Part shown: piece after piece, positions 8,271-15,839 of the stretch
Position numbering within the stretch: position 1 is the first letter of the stretch
How the letters are laid out: every line of letters starts with the position of its first letter
Assembly: GCA_023388195.1 (NCBI GenBank)
Contig: JAEWGR010000131.1
Coordinates: 1 to 32,191 of the forward strand
Reading direction: 5' to 3'
Source of the DNA: Bacillota bacterium
GTDB lineage: Bacteria > Bacillota > Negativicutes > Sporomusales > Sporomusaceae
DNA: 32,191 nt
Program-made: the position numbers and the translations under genes
The notes under the pieces: generated by a model
The model's input: only the letters and a program-made list of their open reading frames with translations
What the model was told of the DNA's origin: nothing
The model's database searches: none

Positions 8271-9441
8271 GGGCCTGACTGCCGCCTTCTTCCCCACTAT
8301 TATTAAATGTAATCCGGATATCAACAAGCTCGGGTTGATTCCCAATCCGGACAGGCGGGCCCCAGGTGCCGTAACCACAGGAAACAATAGCCTGATACGC
8401 ACCTTTACGCAAATATCCCCAATCCAGCTCAAAGAGACGCTCTGTCACCAGGTTATTGGGGAAAAACTGACCATGGTGGGTATGGCCGGACAGTTGCAAA
8501 TCAACCCCCTGCTGCTGTCCCTCTGTCAGATTCTGCGGCTGATGGTCCAGCAGAATAACCGGTACTGACCGGTCAACCCCCTGCATAACCGCCGGCAATG
8601 GTAAACGCCTCGTCCCGCTCATCCTGCCCACCGTCGGATCATCGCGCCCTACTACATAAAATTGCCCATTGACCTTTACATACCGGTCCCGCAAAACCTG
8701 CACCCCAACGCGTTCCAGCGCCTGGACAGCCAACAGTCCCTGACCGCCAAGATACTCATGATTGCCCATGACAGCATACACGCCATACTTGGGGGTTAGC
8801 CGGCTTAAAACTGCCGCCATGTTCCGTTCTATAAACAGGGCGACATCCTCATCTATGGTATCCCCGGCCAAAAAGACAATATCCGGCTGCAGTTGATTAA
8901 TTTGCTCCACCATAACCGCCAGACGGCTATTGTCAATCATAACGCCAAGATGCACATCGGAAACCATAACCGCCCGCAGGCCTGTCAAGCCGGCCACCGC
9001 TTTCCCGATGGTTACATCATAACGACAAATCCGGGGATGGCGGGCATTCCAGATCCCGTAAGCGAGCAGGCAGGCAACCAGCACGGTTACGGCGGTGGCC
9101 AGCCAGGTAGGCGGCGGCCCCGGCTCTGCCGGTGAGAATAATCCGACAGCCAAACGTACGCTGTCTACAACGGCCCAGCATACTACCAGATAATACAGGA
9201 CAGCCAGCCAATAATTGCCGCCGACAGTAATCCAGTTGTTCAGCCGGCGGGGAAAGCGGGCTCTGCCCAACCAGGAAATAAAAGGCGTACAGGCCACCAG
9301 CACATAAATGCCCCAATAGTAGCCACTGCACTGGGCGATGACCTCACCCAGTGACTGGAGCAGCCGCAGGCCGGCATAATAGACGGCTCCGGCATAAACC
9401 AGCAAAAACAAACTGACAACACCAATAAAAGAAGGCTTCAT
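8248..9441 (-). CDS. membrane-anchored calcineurin-like metallophosphoesterase
   Basis: A 397-residue protein with four or five hydrophobic segments in residues 1-130 and a metallophosphoesterase domain from about 152 to 375. Metal-binding motifs appear in order: SDVHLG (Asp162, His164), AGDTID (Asp194), MGNHEY (Asn227, His228), ILLDHQPQ, and SGHTHHGQ near residue 338. This resembles the YkuE/YaeI-type group, some of which act on lipid-linked phosphates. The substrate here is unknown. The C-terminal 25 residues are polar and partly encoded by the terminator stem. ATG at 9441 has AGGAGA just upstream. It stands alone, convergent with larA. Confidence 0.92.
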   Translation of the reverse strand: MKPSFIGVVSLFLLVYAGAVYYAGLRLLQSLGEVIAQCSGYYWGIYVLVACTPFISWLGRARFPRRLNNWITVGGNYWLAVLYYLVVCWAVVDSVRLAVGLFSPAEPGPPPTWLATAVTVLVACLLAYGIWNARHPRICRYDVTIGKAVAGLTGLRAVMVSDVHLGVMIDNSRLAVMVEQINQLQPDIVFLAGDTIDEDVALFIERNMAAVLSRLTPKYGVYAVMGNHEYLGGQGLLAVQALERVGVQVLRDRYVKVNGQFYVVGRDDPTVGRMSGTRRLPLPAVMQGVDRSVPVILLDHQPQNLTEGQQQGVDLQLSGHTHHGQFFPNNLVTERLFELDWGYLRKGAYQAIVSCGYGTWGPPVRIGNQPELVDIRITFNNSGEEGGSQAQKQPEPV

Positions 9442-9556
9442 TTTTTCTCCTGAAAACTAAAGTAAGGATACGCTCCATACACCTTTCGTGCTTGGACCGG
9501 ATTATCCTGCTGTCGCGAAGGCAGACAGAAATCTGCTATACCACCAGTCGGGGTGC

Positions 9557-9592
9557 TCCATAATGAGTTCATTACAGTGATCCTATTATGGA
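9557..9592. promoter_or_regulatory. inverted repeat upstream of rubrerythrin
   Basis: Perfect 8-base arms TCCATAAT (9557-9564) and ATTATGGA (9585-9592), separated by 20 bases, in the 283-base region between the divergent phosphoesterase and rubrerythrin genes. It could be a paired operator half-site or a leader hairpin. No clear PerR box is present. The rest of this region shows no coding signal. Confidence 0.35.
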
Positions 9593-9724
9593 AACAACTT
9601 TTCACTTGCAGGCAGGATTTTTATCATTTTTGTAGTAACTATTAGATTACAAATAACTGCCGGAGAAAAACATTCCGGTCAATTTGTTGATCCTGAAAAA
9701 AATTATATAAGTGAGGAGATTGTT

Positions 9725-10309
9725 ATGAAATCATTGCAAGGTACAAAAACTGCCGAAAACCTGATGAAAGCATTTGCCGGCGAATCACAGGCCAGAACCC
9801 GCTATACCTATTATGCCGCCACCGCTAAAAAAGAAGGTTATGTCCAGATTTCCAACCTGTTCACTGAAACAGCCGACAATGAGAAAGAACACGCTAAGCG
9901 TTTCTATAAGTTTCTTATTGAAAGTGTAAATGGTGAGATGATTAACATTCACGCCGATTATCCTGTCGCCTGGGGTGACACAAAGGAAAACCTGCTGGCT
10001 GCAGCTAACGGGGAAAACGAGGAATGGTCTGAATTGTATCCTCATTTTGCCGATGTTGCCGACCAGGAAGGCTTCCCGGCGGTCGCTGTCGTATTCAGGA
10101 AAATAGCCGAAGTGGAAAAACACCATGAAGCCAGATACAGAAAACTGTATAATAACCTGGTCAACGAGACCGTGCTCAAAAAAGACTGTGCCGTAGAATG
10201 GAAATGTAACAACTGTGGTTATATTCATACAGGCGACCATGCACCTGAACTCTGCCCTGCCTGTATTCATCCTAAAGGCTTCTTTGAAGTATTTGTGGAA
10301 GCATACTAA
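9725..10309 (+). CDS. rbr: rubrerythrin
   Basis: A 194-residue rubrerythrin, a cytoplasmic non-heme diiron peroxidase that reduces hydrogen peroxide in anaerobes. Residues 1-145 form the ferritin-like four-helix domain with the diiron ligand motifs: Glu20 in FAGESQARTRY, Glu53-x-x-His56, and Glu131-x-x-His134. Residues 155-194 form the C-terminal rubredoxin-like domain with Cys161-x-x-Cys164 and Cys177-x-x-Cys180 binding one iron. The order is the classical one and all ligands I can place are present. GAGGAG lies 6 bases before the ATG. Monocistronic, closed by the 10411-10444 hairpin. The stop codon lies in a short 9-base tandem repeat. Confidence 0.97.
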   Translation: MKSLQGTKTAENLMKAFAGESQARTRYTYYAATAKKEGYVQISNLFTETADNEKEHAKRFYKFLIESVNGEMINIHADYPVAWGDTKENLLAAANGENEEWSELYPHFADVADQEGFPAVAVVFRKIAEVEKHHEARYRKLYNNLVNETVLKKDCAVEWKCNNCGYIHTGDHAPELCPACIHPKGFFEVFVEAY

Positions 10310-10327
10310 GCATACTAAGCATATTCA
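10301..10327 (+). repeat. 9-base tandem repeat over the rubrerythrin stop
   Basis: GCATACTAA at 10301-10309 is repeated exactly at 10310-10318 and imperfectly at 10319-10327. The first copy encodes the last two residues and stop of rubrerythrin, so a second in-frame stop follows. Probably replication slippage, with no evident function. Confidence 0.6.
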
Positions 10328-10410
10328 GCCCAGCTTGCACCATGCTGCCTGGCAAAAGCAGAAGCCACTGCTGACCTAAGGCGGAGAAAGCAACCTTTTT
10401 ATCCGGAAAT

Positions 10411-10444
10411 AAAACCGGGACCCTTTATCAGGGTTCCGGCTTTT
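10411..10444. terminator. terminator between rubrerythrin and VOC gene
   Basis: A 10-bp GC-rich stem (10415-10424 with 10430-10439, one G-T pair) with a 5-base loop, preceded by AAAA and followed by CTTTT. It can end both the rubrerythrin transcript and the convergent VOC transcript. Confidence 0.8.
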
Positions 10445-10487
10445 ATTATTATATCCATTTTTGACTTTACTATCATGATTACCGTAC

Positions 10488-10853
10488 CTAAAATCGCTCA
10501 GGCAAAACCTCCAGCCAATACCCGTCCGGATCGGCAATAAAATAAATGCCCATCTCTTTATTTTCATAGCAGATACAGCCCATTTGTTTATGGTGTTGAT
10601 AAGCCTGTTCAAAATCACTGGTGGTAAAGGCCAGATGAAATTCGTTTTCACCAAGATTATACGCTGCCTGCCGCTCCTTTAGCCAGGTCAGCTCCAATTT
10701 GTGCGGTGTCTGCCTGTCGCCAAGATAGACGATAATAAAGCCCGGTTTTTCGATACGCCGCGTCTCTTCCAGGTGCAGTGCCTCTTTATAAAAGGCCATG
10801 CTCTTTTCCAGGTTTAGCACATTAATGTTGTTGTGCGCAAATCTAAAATCCAT
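10488..10853 (-). CDS. VOC-superfamily (glyoxalase I-like) protein
   Basis: A 121-residue single-domain vicinal-oxygen-chelate protein. It has the four positions that hold metal in glyoxalase I: an early His (FAHNNINV), a Glu in KLELTW, a His in EFHLAF, and a C-terminal Glu in DGYWLEVLPE. The ending DPDGYWLEV is typical of lactoylglutathione-lyase-like proteins. I chose the ATG at 10853 rather than one 15 bases earlier because GGGAGG sits at the right distance only for the later one. Its ATG overlaps the TGA stop of the upstream MBL gene (TGATG), so the two are translationally coupled. Glyoxalase I-like chemistry is possible but unproven. VOC proteins also include dioxygenases and resistance proteins. 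Confidence 0.9.
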   Translation of the reverse strand: MDFRFAHNNINVLNLEKSMAFYKEALHLEETRRIEKPGFIIVYLGDRQTPHKLELTWLKERQAAYNLGENEFHLAFTTSDFEQAYQHHKQMGCICYENKEMGIYFIADPDGYWLEVLPERF

Positions 10854-11611
10854 CAAAATTCCTCCCATTTCATTTTCTTATCCCTGCCGGTTTGGGTTCC
10901 ACTCAGCCACAGCTGGTTAATGAAATCCTGAATATCATCCCGTAAAACTACACCATGGCCTGTACAAAAAAAATCTGGCTGATAAGCCCGCAATCTGCCT
11001 AACCCGGTGATGAAGGACGCAAACTCTGTGCCACCGGCAGCTGCCTGGGCAGCAACATACTGGCAGGAGCCCCGCCGGATGTAGTCACTATCGGTAACAA
11101 GCTCGCCGGCCGGCAAAGCCTCGCCAAAGTAGCAGAAAAAATCACCTACAAACAGGGCTTTTGTTATGTGATCATAGATGGCAACCGAACCGGGAGAGTG
11201 AGTATTGACGAAACTAATCTCAAAATCAAGGAGACCACCGGCCGTAAGACGCAGCCCATCAGCCACTGGTGTATAAGCAGTAAACTGGGCCGCCAGTGGC
11301 GCTGACAGGAACGGCAAGTCGGCAGTATGCACAAATTTTTGCGCCTGGCCAAAACACGCCGCCCCCTCAACATGATCATGGTGCCCATGGGTTAGTAAAA
11401 TATGGGTAACCTGGGCAGGTGTCACACCAATCTCGCCTAATGCAGCAAGGATTGCCGGCTGATATTGCTTCAGCCCGGCATCAATCAGGATCGTCTGGCC
11501 GTTCCGCTGCAATACATACACATTGGTATAGGAGGTAACATCCCAGGTATAGGTATCTTCAACGGCAATTACATAGGCGCCGCCAACCATGCGGGACAGT
11601 AAATAATTCAT
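10853..11611 (-). CDS. metallo-beta-lactamase-fold hydrolase (glyoxalase II-like)
   Basis: A 252-residue MBL-fold hydrolase. The metal-binding motif THGHHDH gives His75, His77, Asp79 and His80. Further ligands are probably the His in NTHSPGS (about residue 136), the Asp in FVGDFF (about 157) and the His in CTGHGVV (about 225), so both zinc sites look complete. The family hydrolyses thioesters, lactones or phosphoesters, among others. The downstream VOC gene starts inside its stop codon, which suggests that the two act on one pathway, perhaps aldehyde detoxification in glyoxalase I/II style. The ribosome binding site is weak (GGTG), so translation may be modest. Confidence 0.92.
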   Translation of the reverse strand: MNYLLSRMVGGAYVIAVEDTYTWDVTSYTNVYVLQRNGQTILIDAGLKQYQPAILAALGEIGVTPAQVTHILLTHGHHDHVEGAACFGQAQKFVHTADLPFLSAPLAAQFTAYTPVADGLRLTAGGLLDFEISFVNTHSPGSVAIYDHITKALFVGDFFCYFGEALPAGELVTDSDYIRRGSCQYVAAQAAAGGTEFASFITGLGRLRAYQPDFFCTGHGVVLRDDIQDFINQLWLSGTQTGRDKKMKWEEF

Positions 11612-11667
11612 GCTTTCACCGCCATATTATTGATAAAATGTGATTAATTTATATTACCACATTTTAC

Positions 11668-11699
11668 AAGCCCGGGCAACAAACAGCCTGTCCGGGCTT
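11668..11699 (-). terminator. possible terminator after histidine kinase
   Basis: Arms AAGCCCGG (11668-11675) and CCGGGCTT (11692-11699) form a perfect 8-bp stem with a 16-base loop overlapping the kinase stop codon. The T tract downstream on the minus strand is poor (GTAAAAT), so it may be only a stabilising hairpin. Confidence 0.4.
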
Positions 11700-12420
11700 A
11701 CTTCACAACCGGAAACCGTATTTTAAAAATACTGCCTGCCCCAGGCGCCGACATAACCTGGATCCGCCCCTGGTGTCTTTCCACAATACTAAGGCTGACA
11801 GCCAGCCCTAAACCGGCATTGGCCGCTTTAGTGGTGAAAAACGGGGCAAAAATTTTTCTTTTCTGTGCCGGGGGAATGCCCCGGCCTTCGTCCTGGACAT
11901 ATAACAGCACGCCCTGTTTGCCCTGAACAGCGCCAAGCGTTAATCTGCCGCCTGTCCCCATGGCCTCAATGCCGTTGCCGGCCAGATGCATAATCAGCTG
12001 TTCAATCTCAGCCGCATTCAGATTCACCAGCGGCAATCGCTTGCCTAATACCAGTTCGGCGGCAATACCGTTTCGGGCCGCCGCCTGCTGAATCGACGGG
12101 TATACCTTCTGTAAAATATCATTCAGGTTCTGTGGGCTTTTACTACTCGCTTTATTATGCGCCAGTGATATAATTACTCTTACAAATTCCTCAATTTTAC
12201 CTAATTCCTGCAGGATGATTGCTAACGATTCGTCTGTACAGCAGGCTGCCTTTTTTTCCTGTAACTGCAAATAGCCTTTAATGACGGTCAGTGGATTTCT
12301 AATCTCGTGGGCTATCCCCACCGCCATAAGCCCAATTAAGTCCCGTTGCGAAATACCGGATTCTTCCTTGTAAAATGTCTGCGGATGGATATTAATCACC
12401 GCCAACGCCCCCTCATCCAT
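11698..12420 (-). CDS. soluble sensor histidine kinase
   Basis: A 240-residue kinase from the ATG at 12420. HisKA comes first (GLMAVGIAHEIRNPLTVIKG, phospho-acceptor His38), then HATPase_c with N-box (LAGNGIEA), G1 (DEGRGIP) and G2 (GLGLAVSLSIVE) motifs, ending at the C-terminus. No membrane segment and almost no sensor region is present. The AHEIRNPLT box and overall form resemble the kinases that feed the sporulation phosphorelay. No response regulator is adjacent, so it is an orphan kinase. An in-frame TTG at 12489 would add 23 residues but has no ribosome binding site and would run through a palindrome, so I prefer the ATG. It is divergent from an XRE regulator that may control it. Confidence 0.88.
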   Translation of the reverse strand: MDEGALAVINIHPQTFYKEESGISQRDLIGLMAVGIAHEIRNPLTVIKGYLQLQEKKAACCTDESLAIILQELGKIEEFVRVIISLAHNKASSKSPQNLNDILQKVYPSIQQAAARNGIAAELVLGKRLPLVNLNAAEIEQLIMHLAGNGIEAMGTGGRLTLGAVQGKQGVLLYVQDEGRGIPPAQKRKIFAPFFTTKAANAGLGLAVSLSIVERHQGRIQVMSAPGAGSIFKIRFPVVK

Positions 12421-12436
12421 GTAACTATCTTTCTCA

Positions 12437-12535
12437 AGTGTCTTTAAGACACTGAATTCGGCAATTATCGCAAAATTCCTTTCCGCCAATGTCTTATGGA
12501 CACATTAATTGAACCTGGGACATAAGCGCGTTATG
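12437..12535. promoter_or_regulatory. cluster of related palindromes between kinase and XRE gene
   Basis: Three symmetric sites: AGTGTCTT-T-AAGACACT (12437-12453, perfect 8-base arms), TGTC-N5-GACA (12490-12502), and CATAA-GCGCG-TTATG (12521-12535). Each carries a variant of GTCTTA or its complement. A plausible promoter for the XRE gene, TTGAAC (12509-12514), 17 bases, TATGGT (12532-12537), overlaps the last site. This is the arrangement expected of an autoregulating repressor that also controls the divergent kinase. Binding is inferred. Confidence 0.5.
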
Positions 12536-12558
12536 GTAATAGTGAGGAGTGTGGGCTT

Positions 12559-12951
12559 ATGAAAACTCTGGGTTCAAGAATCAAGCAATTGAGGAATCAT
12601 TTAACGCAAGAAGAATTAGCCGCCATACTTAAAGTGGACCGTTCCACCTTAGCCTCCTGGGAAGTTGACCGCCGGGAACCGGATATTGCCACACTAAGCC
12701 GTATAGCATCCTATTTCCAGGTTAGCATTGACTGGCTTGTCGGCCACAAGACGACTAAAGCCGACAGGGCGGATGGCCTGGTCTTAGTCCGGGAGGCGGC
12801 CGGTGACTATCTGCTGACAATTGACAAAGCCTGGGAAAAGGTGATTGTCACTGCCCAGACTTACGGTGTTGAACCCGAAATGGTTCAGCAATTGGTGGAA
12901 ACAAACGCTAAAATCGCATTAACAATGAAACATAGGCCGCAGAAAAAATAA
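12559..12951 (+). CDS. XRE-family transcriptional regulator
   Basis: A 130-residue DNA-binding protein. Residues about 6-62 form a Cro/C1-type helix-turn-helix (LTQEELAAILKVDRSTLASWE, then PDIATLSRIASYFQVSIDWLVG). Residues 70-130 are a helical tail with no domain I recognise, perhaps for dimerisation or ligand sensing. GGAG lies 9 bases before the ATG. The gene is divergent from the histidine kinase, and palindromes fill the shared promoter region. It is followed by a 13-bp inverted repeat. Confidence 0.93.
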   Translation: MKTLGSRIKQLRNHLTQEELAAILKVDRSTLASWEVDRREPDIATLSRIASYFQVSIDWLVGHKTTKADRADGLVLVREAAGDYLLTIDKAWEKVIVTAQTYGVEPEMVQQLVETNAKIALTMKHRPQKK

Positions 12952-12960
12952 TTACAGCAC

Positions 12961-13000
12961 AACGGGATATTCGCCGCCACTAATGGCCGAATATCCCGTT
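12961..13000 (+). terminator. 13-bp inverted repeat after XRE gene
   Basis: Perfect arms AACGGGATATTCG (12961-12973) and CGAATATCCCGTT (12988-13000) around a 14-base loop, starting 9 bases after the XRE stop. No T run follows, so it is not a classical intrinsic terminator. It may still end or stabilise the transcript. Confidence 0.45.
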
Positions 13001-13107
13001 CACTGTTATGCATATAAAGACTGTACCGATACCTGGTAGCAGGTATTGCTCCTTCCGGCTGGAATACATTGAGGTGGCCTATTTTCTATTCAGGAGTTGT
13101 TGCACAA

Positions 13108-14319
13108 ATGCTTGCCATAATAAAAATTCTTGTCACCCTTGCCATTATTGTCATCCTACTGAACCGCAAAGTAAAAATGGGCAACGCGATGCTGACCGGC
13201 GCCACCATATTATGGCTGCTCTCCGGTTTTAACCTGCTTCATATGCAGGCGGCGGTAATAAACACCTTGCAGAGCCATAGTACCTGGGAAATCGTGCTGG
13301 CTTTGTATTTTGTCATGTGCCTTGAATATCAGCTGCGAACTGGCGGCATTGTCGACGGACTAATGACAACCGCGCGCAGGGCCTTGCGCAGTGAGCGAAT
13401 CCTGCTGGCATTAATGCCTGCGTTTCTGGGCTTTTTACCCTCCCTGGGCGGTGCGATCTTCTCGGCTCCTTTGGTGGAAAGCGCCAGCAAGCCCTATCAG
13501 CTGACCCCGGAAACTAAAACTGCAATTAATTATTGGTTTCGTCATATCTGGGAATATACCAACCCAATTTTTACAGGCATGCTGCTGGCGAGCCAACTTT
13601 CAAATATTCCGCTCAGTGCTCTGATCGCCAACATGGCCTGGCTGACCGTCCTGGCCACAGTGATCGGCTGGCTGTTCTTCCTGACAATGTTGAAAAAACA
13701 GGCGGTGTCCGCAGCCCCGGCCCCCACCGGCGAGCCGCCCGATCGCGGGTATTATTATGTTGCGCTGGCAGCAGGCCCTATCGTGGTAAATTTTATTCTG
13801 GTCGTTTTCCTCGATCTGGCTGCTTCCGTTTCCATGGCGCTTGTTGTTGCCGCTATGATCCTGATTTTACGTCAGAACCTGGCCGCTATCCGGGCTATGC
13901 TCATGCATGCCCTGGACCGCAAACTGCTGTGGGGCATTGTTGCGATTCTTTTCTTTCAAAACATCCTGCGCCAAACCGGTGTCATTGCGGATATTGGTGT
14001 ACTGCTCAACAGCCTGGCGATCTCGAATGCCGTAGTTATCGGCGCAATTGCTTTTATCGCCGGCATTTTGACAGGCACTTCCCAGGGTTTTGTCGCCATA
14101 ACCTTTCCTTTCATCGCGGTCTTGTCCCCCGGTGATATCACCCTGGCTATGATCTGCTTTACCCTGGGTACGGCCGGGCAAATGTTGTCTCCGGCCCACC
14201 TTTGCTTATTGGTGACACTCGATTATTTTAAAGCCGATTTCCTGAAAACACTGCGCCCTGTGGCCTGCTTGGAACTCATTATGATTATAGCAGTCTATGC
14301 TGTCACGACCTTTCCCTAG
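13108..14319 (+). CDS. DUF401-family membrane protein (ion-transporter-like)
   Basis: A 403-residue integral membrane protein with about ten to twelve hydrophobic segments, of the DUF401 family (type protein AF0261), related to the ion-transporter superfamily of anion permeases. Repeated re-entrant-like stretches include FLGFLPSLGGAIFSAPLVE (about residues 105-123) and AGILTGTSQGFVAITFPFIA (about 318-337). These resemble substrate-binding hairpins. I chose ATG 13108, which follows AGGAG by 11 bases. A TTG at 13069 lacks a ribosome binding site. Its stop codon overlaps that of the convergent MBL-rhodanese gene. No substrate is established for the family as far as I know. Confidence 0.88.
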   Translation: MLAIIKILVTLAIIVILLNRKVKMGNAMLTGATILWLLSGFNLLHMQAAVINTLQSHSTWEIVLALYFVMCLEYQLRTGGIVDGLMTTARRALRSERILLALMPAFLGFLPSLGGAIFSAPLVESASKPYQLTPETKTAINYWFRHIWEYTNPIFTGMLLASQLSNIPLSALIANMAWLTVLATVIGWLFFLTMLKKQAVSAAPAPTGEPPDRGYYYVALAAGPIVVNFILVVFLDLAASVSMALVVAAMILILRQNLAAIRAMLMHALDRKLLWGIVAILFFQNILRQTGVIADIGVLLNSLAISNAVVIGAIAFIAGILTGTSQGFVAITFPFIAVLSPGDITLAMICFTLGTAGQMLSPAHLCLLVTLDYFKADFLKTLRPVACLELIMIIAVYAVTTFP

Positions 14320-15380
14320 CCCTTCCAGGCCAGCATCCCGCCCTTAAGCACATAAACCTTATCAAAACCGGCTTTGGTTAAAATCTGAGCGCCGGTAGTC
14401 GCCCGGGCCCCAGACCGGCATACAACCACAATCTTTTTGGCCTTATGCTCTTGCAGTCCGGCCAGGCTGCCTGCCAGCTGTCCAATCGGGATATGGAGTA
14501 TCCCGTCCAGCTGCCCAAGCGGGCCGGTCAATTCCTCTTTTTCCCGCACATCAATAAGCACCACATCGTTTTTATCTGTCTGCAGCCAGCGGCGAATGTC
14601 CCGGGCTTCGAGATACTGGACCTTAATCTCGTTTACACCGGCATCCATAGTCCCTTGGATCTCACATGCCGGTGTATCGACAGGAATCCAGGCCGCCTGC
14701 GGATCTTTGGCACAGGCGTAATTGGCCTTGAGAACATCACGCATCCAGTCGGCAGGCCCCAGCCGCAGGTCTTCCAGATACTTAATAAACTCTTCCTTGC
14801 TGCGCTGCTGCAGATGAGGATTGCTCTGCCGCTGTCTGCCAAGGGTTGACGGCGGCCGGTTCCTGTATTCATGGGCCGGACAGACAACCAGTTCAGCAGG
14901 TAAGTCACTGAGTTTGTTCAGACTCTCCCAGTGAGCAGCCGGACTGCCGCCCGGCAGATCGTCACGGCCGGCGCCGGCGTCGTCAAGAAACAAAAAATCC
15001 CCGGTCAACAGCTTATCCCCCACAATCAAACTGATCGAATCAGGGGTATGACCGGGTGTATGCAGGACTTTAAGCTCCAGGGTATTAAAATTCAGGATAT
15101 CGCCATCCCGCACCCGCGTGCTGACACACTGAGGCGGTGCTGCTTCATGCATAACATATTCGCAGCCTGTCGCATCCCGTAATGCCGAACCGGCAGAAAT
15201 ATGATCGGCATGGATATGCGTGTCAATAACATGGGTGAGGATTAACCCTTCCGCTTGTAATACAGTTAGATAATCATTAAAATGGTCAATAACCGGATCG
15301 ACGATAATGACCCGCGGATCGTTGTCGCTGCCAATGAGATACGTACGGCAGGCATGCGGGTTTAACTGTCTGAAGATCAT
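14316..15380 (-). CDS. MBL-fold / rhodanese fusion, persulfide-dioxygenase-like
   Basis: A 354-residue fusion. Residues 1-200 form an MBL fold of the ETHE1/persulfide dioxygenase type: THIHADH (His55, His57, Asp59, His60), HTPGHTPDS, and LTGDFLFLDDAGAGRDD. Residues about 260-354 form a rhodanese domain with active-site Cys321 in CRSGAR. Fusions of this kind oxidise persulfides to sulfite and transfer sulfane sulfur, as in the CstB group, and act in the cytoplasm. ATG at 15380 has AAGGAGA upstream. The stop shares bases with the stop of the convergent DUF401 gene (CTAG at 14316-14319). A repeated GATAATATTA element lies in its promoter region. Confidence 0.93.
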   Translation of the reverse strand: MIFRQLNPHACRTYLIGSDNDPRVIIVDPVIDHFNDYLTVLQAEGLILTHVIDTHIHADHISAGSALRDATGCEYVMHEAAPPQCVSTRVRDGDILNFNTLELKVLHTPGHTPDSISLIVGDKLLTGDFLFLDDAGAGRDDLPGGSPAAHWESLNKLSDLPAELVVCPAHEYRNRPPSTLGRQRQSNPHLQQRSKEEFIKYLEDLRLGPADWMRDVLKANYACAKDPQAAWIPVDTPACEIQGTMDAGVNEIKVQYLEARDIRRWLQTDKNDVVLIDVREKEELTGPLGQLDGILHIPIGQLAGSLAGLQEHKAKKIVVVCRSGARATTGAQILTKAGFDKVYVLKGGMLAWKG

Positions 15381-15411
15381 AACTCACTCTCCTTTGGCCA
15401 CACTCTGATTC

Positions 15412-15438
15412 GATAATATTATAGCATGGATAATATTA
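15412..15438. promoter_or_regulatory. direct repeat GATAATATTA in divergent promoter
   Basis: GATAATATTA occurs at 15412-15421 and again at 15429-15438, 17 bases apart. Each copy contains the palindrome TAATATTA. They lie between the MBL-rhodanese gene and the divergent 95-residue gene and may be operator copies. A TATAAT at about 15452 could be the -10 for the plus-strand gene. Confidence 0.45.
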
Positions 15439-15486
15439 GGAATATCTATGATATAATAAAGAAAAAATGGACAGGAGGCTGCTGCC

Positions 15487-15774
15487 GTGGTTGTCATCAA
15501 ATTGAAAACCAGCGCCCATCAGGCGTTGCCTGACAAATATAAAGCGATAGAGGATTTTTACGAGGATATCAATACCTATGAAGAGATAATCTTTGAATAC
15601 AACGGACAAAAATATGTGGTTACCTATTATGATGAAAAATTATCAGTCATCCAATATAATGCCGCCGAAACAGAACAGCACTATCCATCCCCACAGGCTT
15701 TTGCCGAAAACTTTACCATTGGCGGTACCCGCTTTCAGGATTTTGTCACCAAAATCAGTGTTCTTGTACGGTAA
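15487..15774 (+). CDS. small hypothetical protein
   Basis: A 95-residue acidic, Tyr-rich soluble protein with a regular pattern of short strands (EEIIFEYNGQKYVVTYYDEK, KLSVIQYN). It looks like a small alpha/beta domain. I do not recognise the family. It starts with GTG at 15487, well placed 8 bases after AGGAGG, and ends just before a very strong hairpin. It is divergent from the persulfide-dioxygenase-like gene and may share its control region. Confidence 0.85.
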   Translation: MVVIKLKTSAHQALPDKYKAIEDFYEDINTYEEIIFEYNGQKYVVTYYDEKLSVIQYNAAETEQHYPSPQAFAENFTIGGTRFQDFVTKISVLVR

Positions 15775-15787
15775 AATAGGTGTAGTA

Positions 15788-15825
15788 ACAGGCAACCGGC
15801 CTCCTCAGGGAGGCCGGTTGCCTGT
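15788..15825. terminator. 17-bp terminator hairpin
   Basis: A perfect 17-bp stem (15788-15804 with 15809-15825) with loop TCAG, followed by GTTTC. It separates the 95-residue gene from the convergent CBO0543 gene. The stem is very stable, while the T tract is short. Confidence 0.75.
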
Positions 15826-15839
15826 GTTTCATTCGCTGT

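Noticed and set aside
9640..9665. AT-rich near-palindrome upstream of rubrerythrin as a PerR box
   Set aside because: It matches only about 9 of 14 informative consensus positions, too few for AT-rich DNA.
12421..12489. TTG-started 23-residue extension of the histidine kinase
   Set aside because: No ribosome binding site before the TTG, and the segment contains a perfect palindrome better explained as an operator. Not excluded.
13533..14135. Plus-strand open frame of 200 codons within the DUF401 gene
   Set aside because: Alternative frame of a long hydrophobic gene. No start signal, low-complexity composition.
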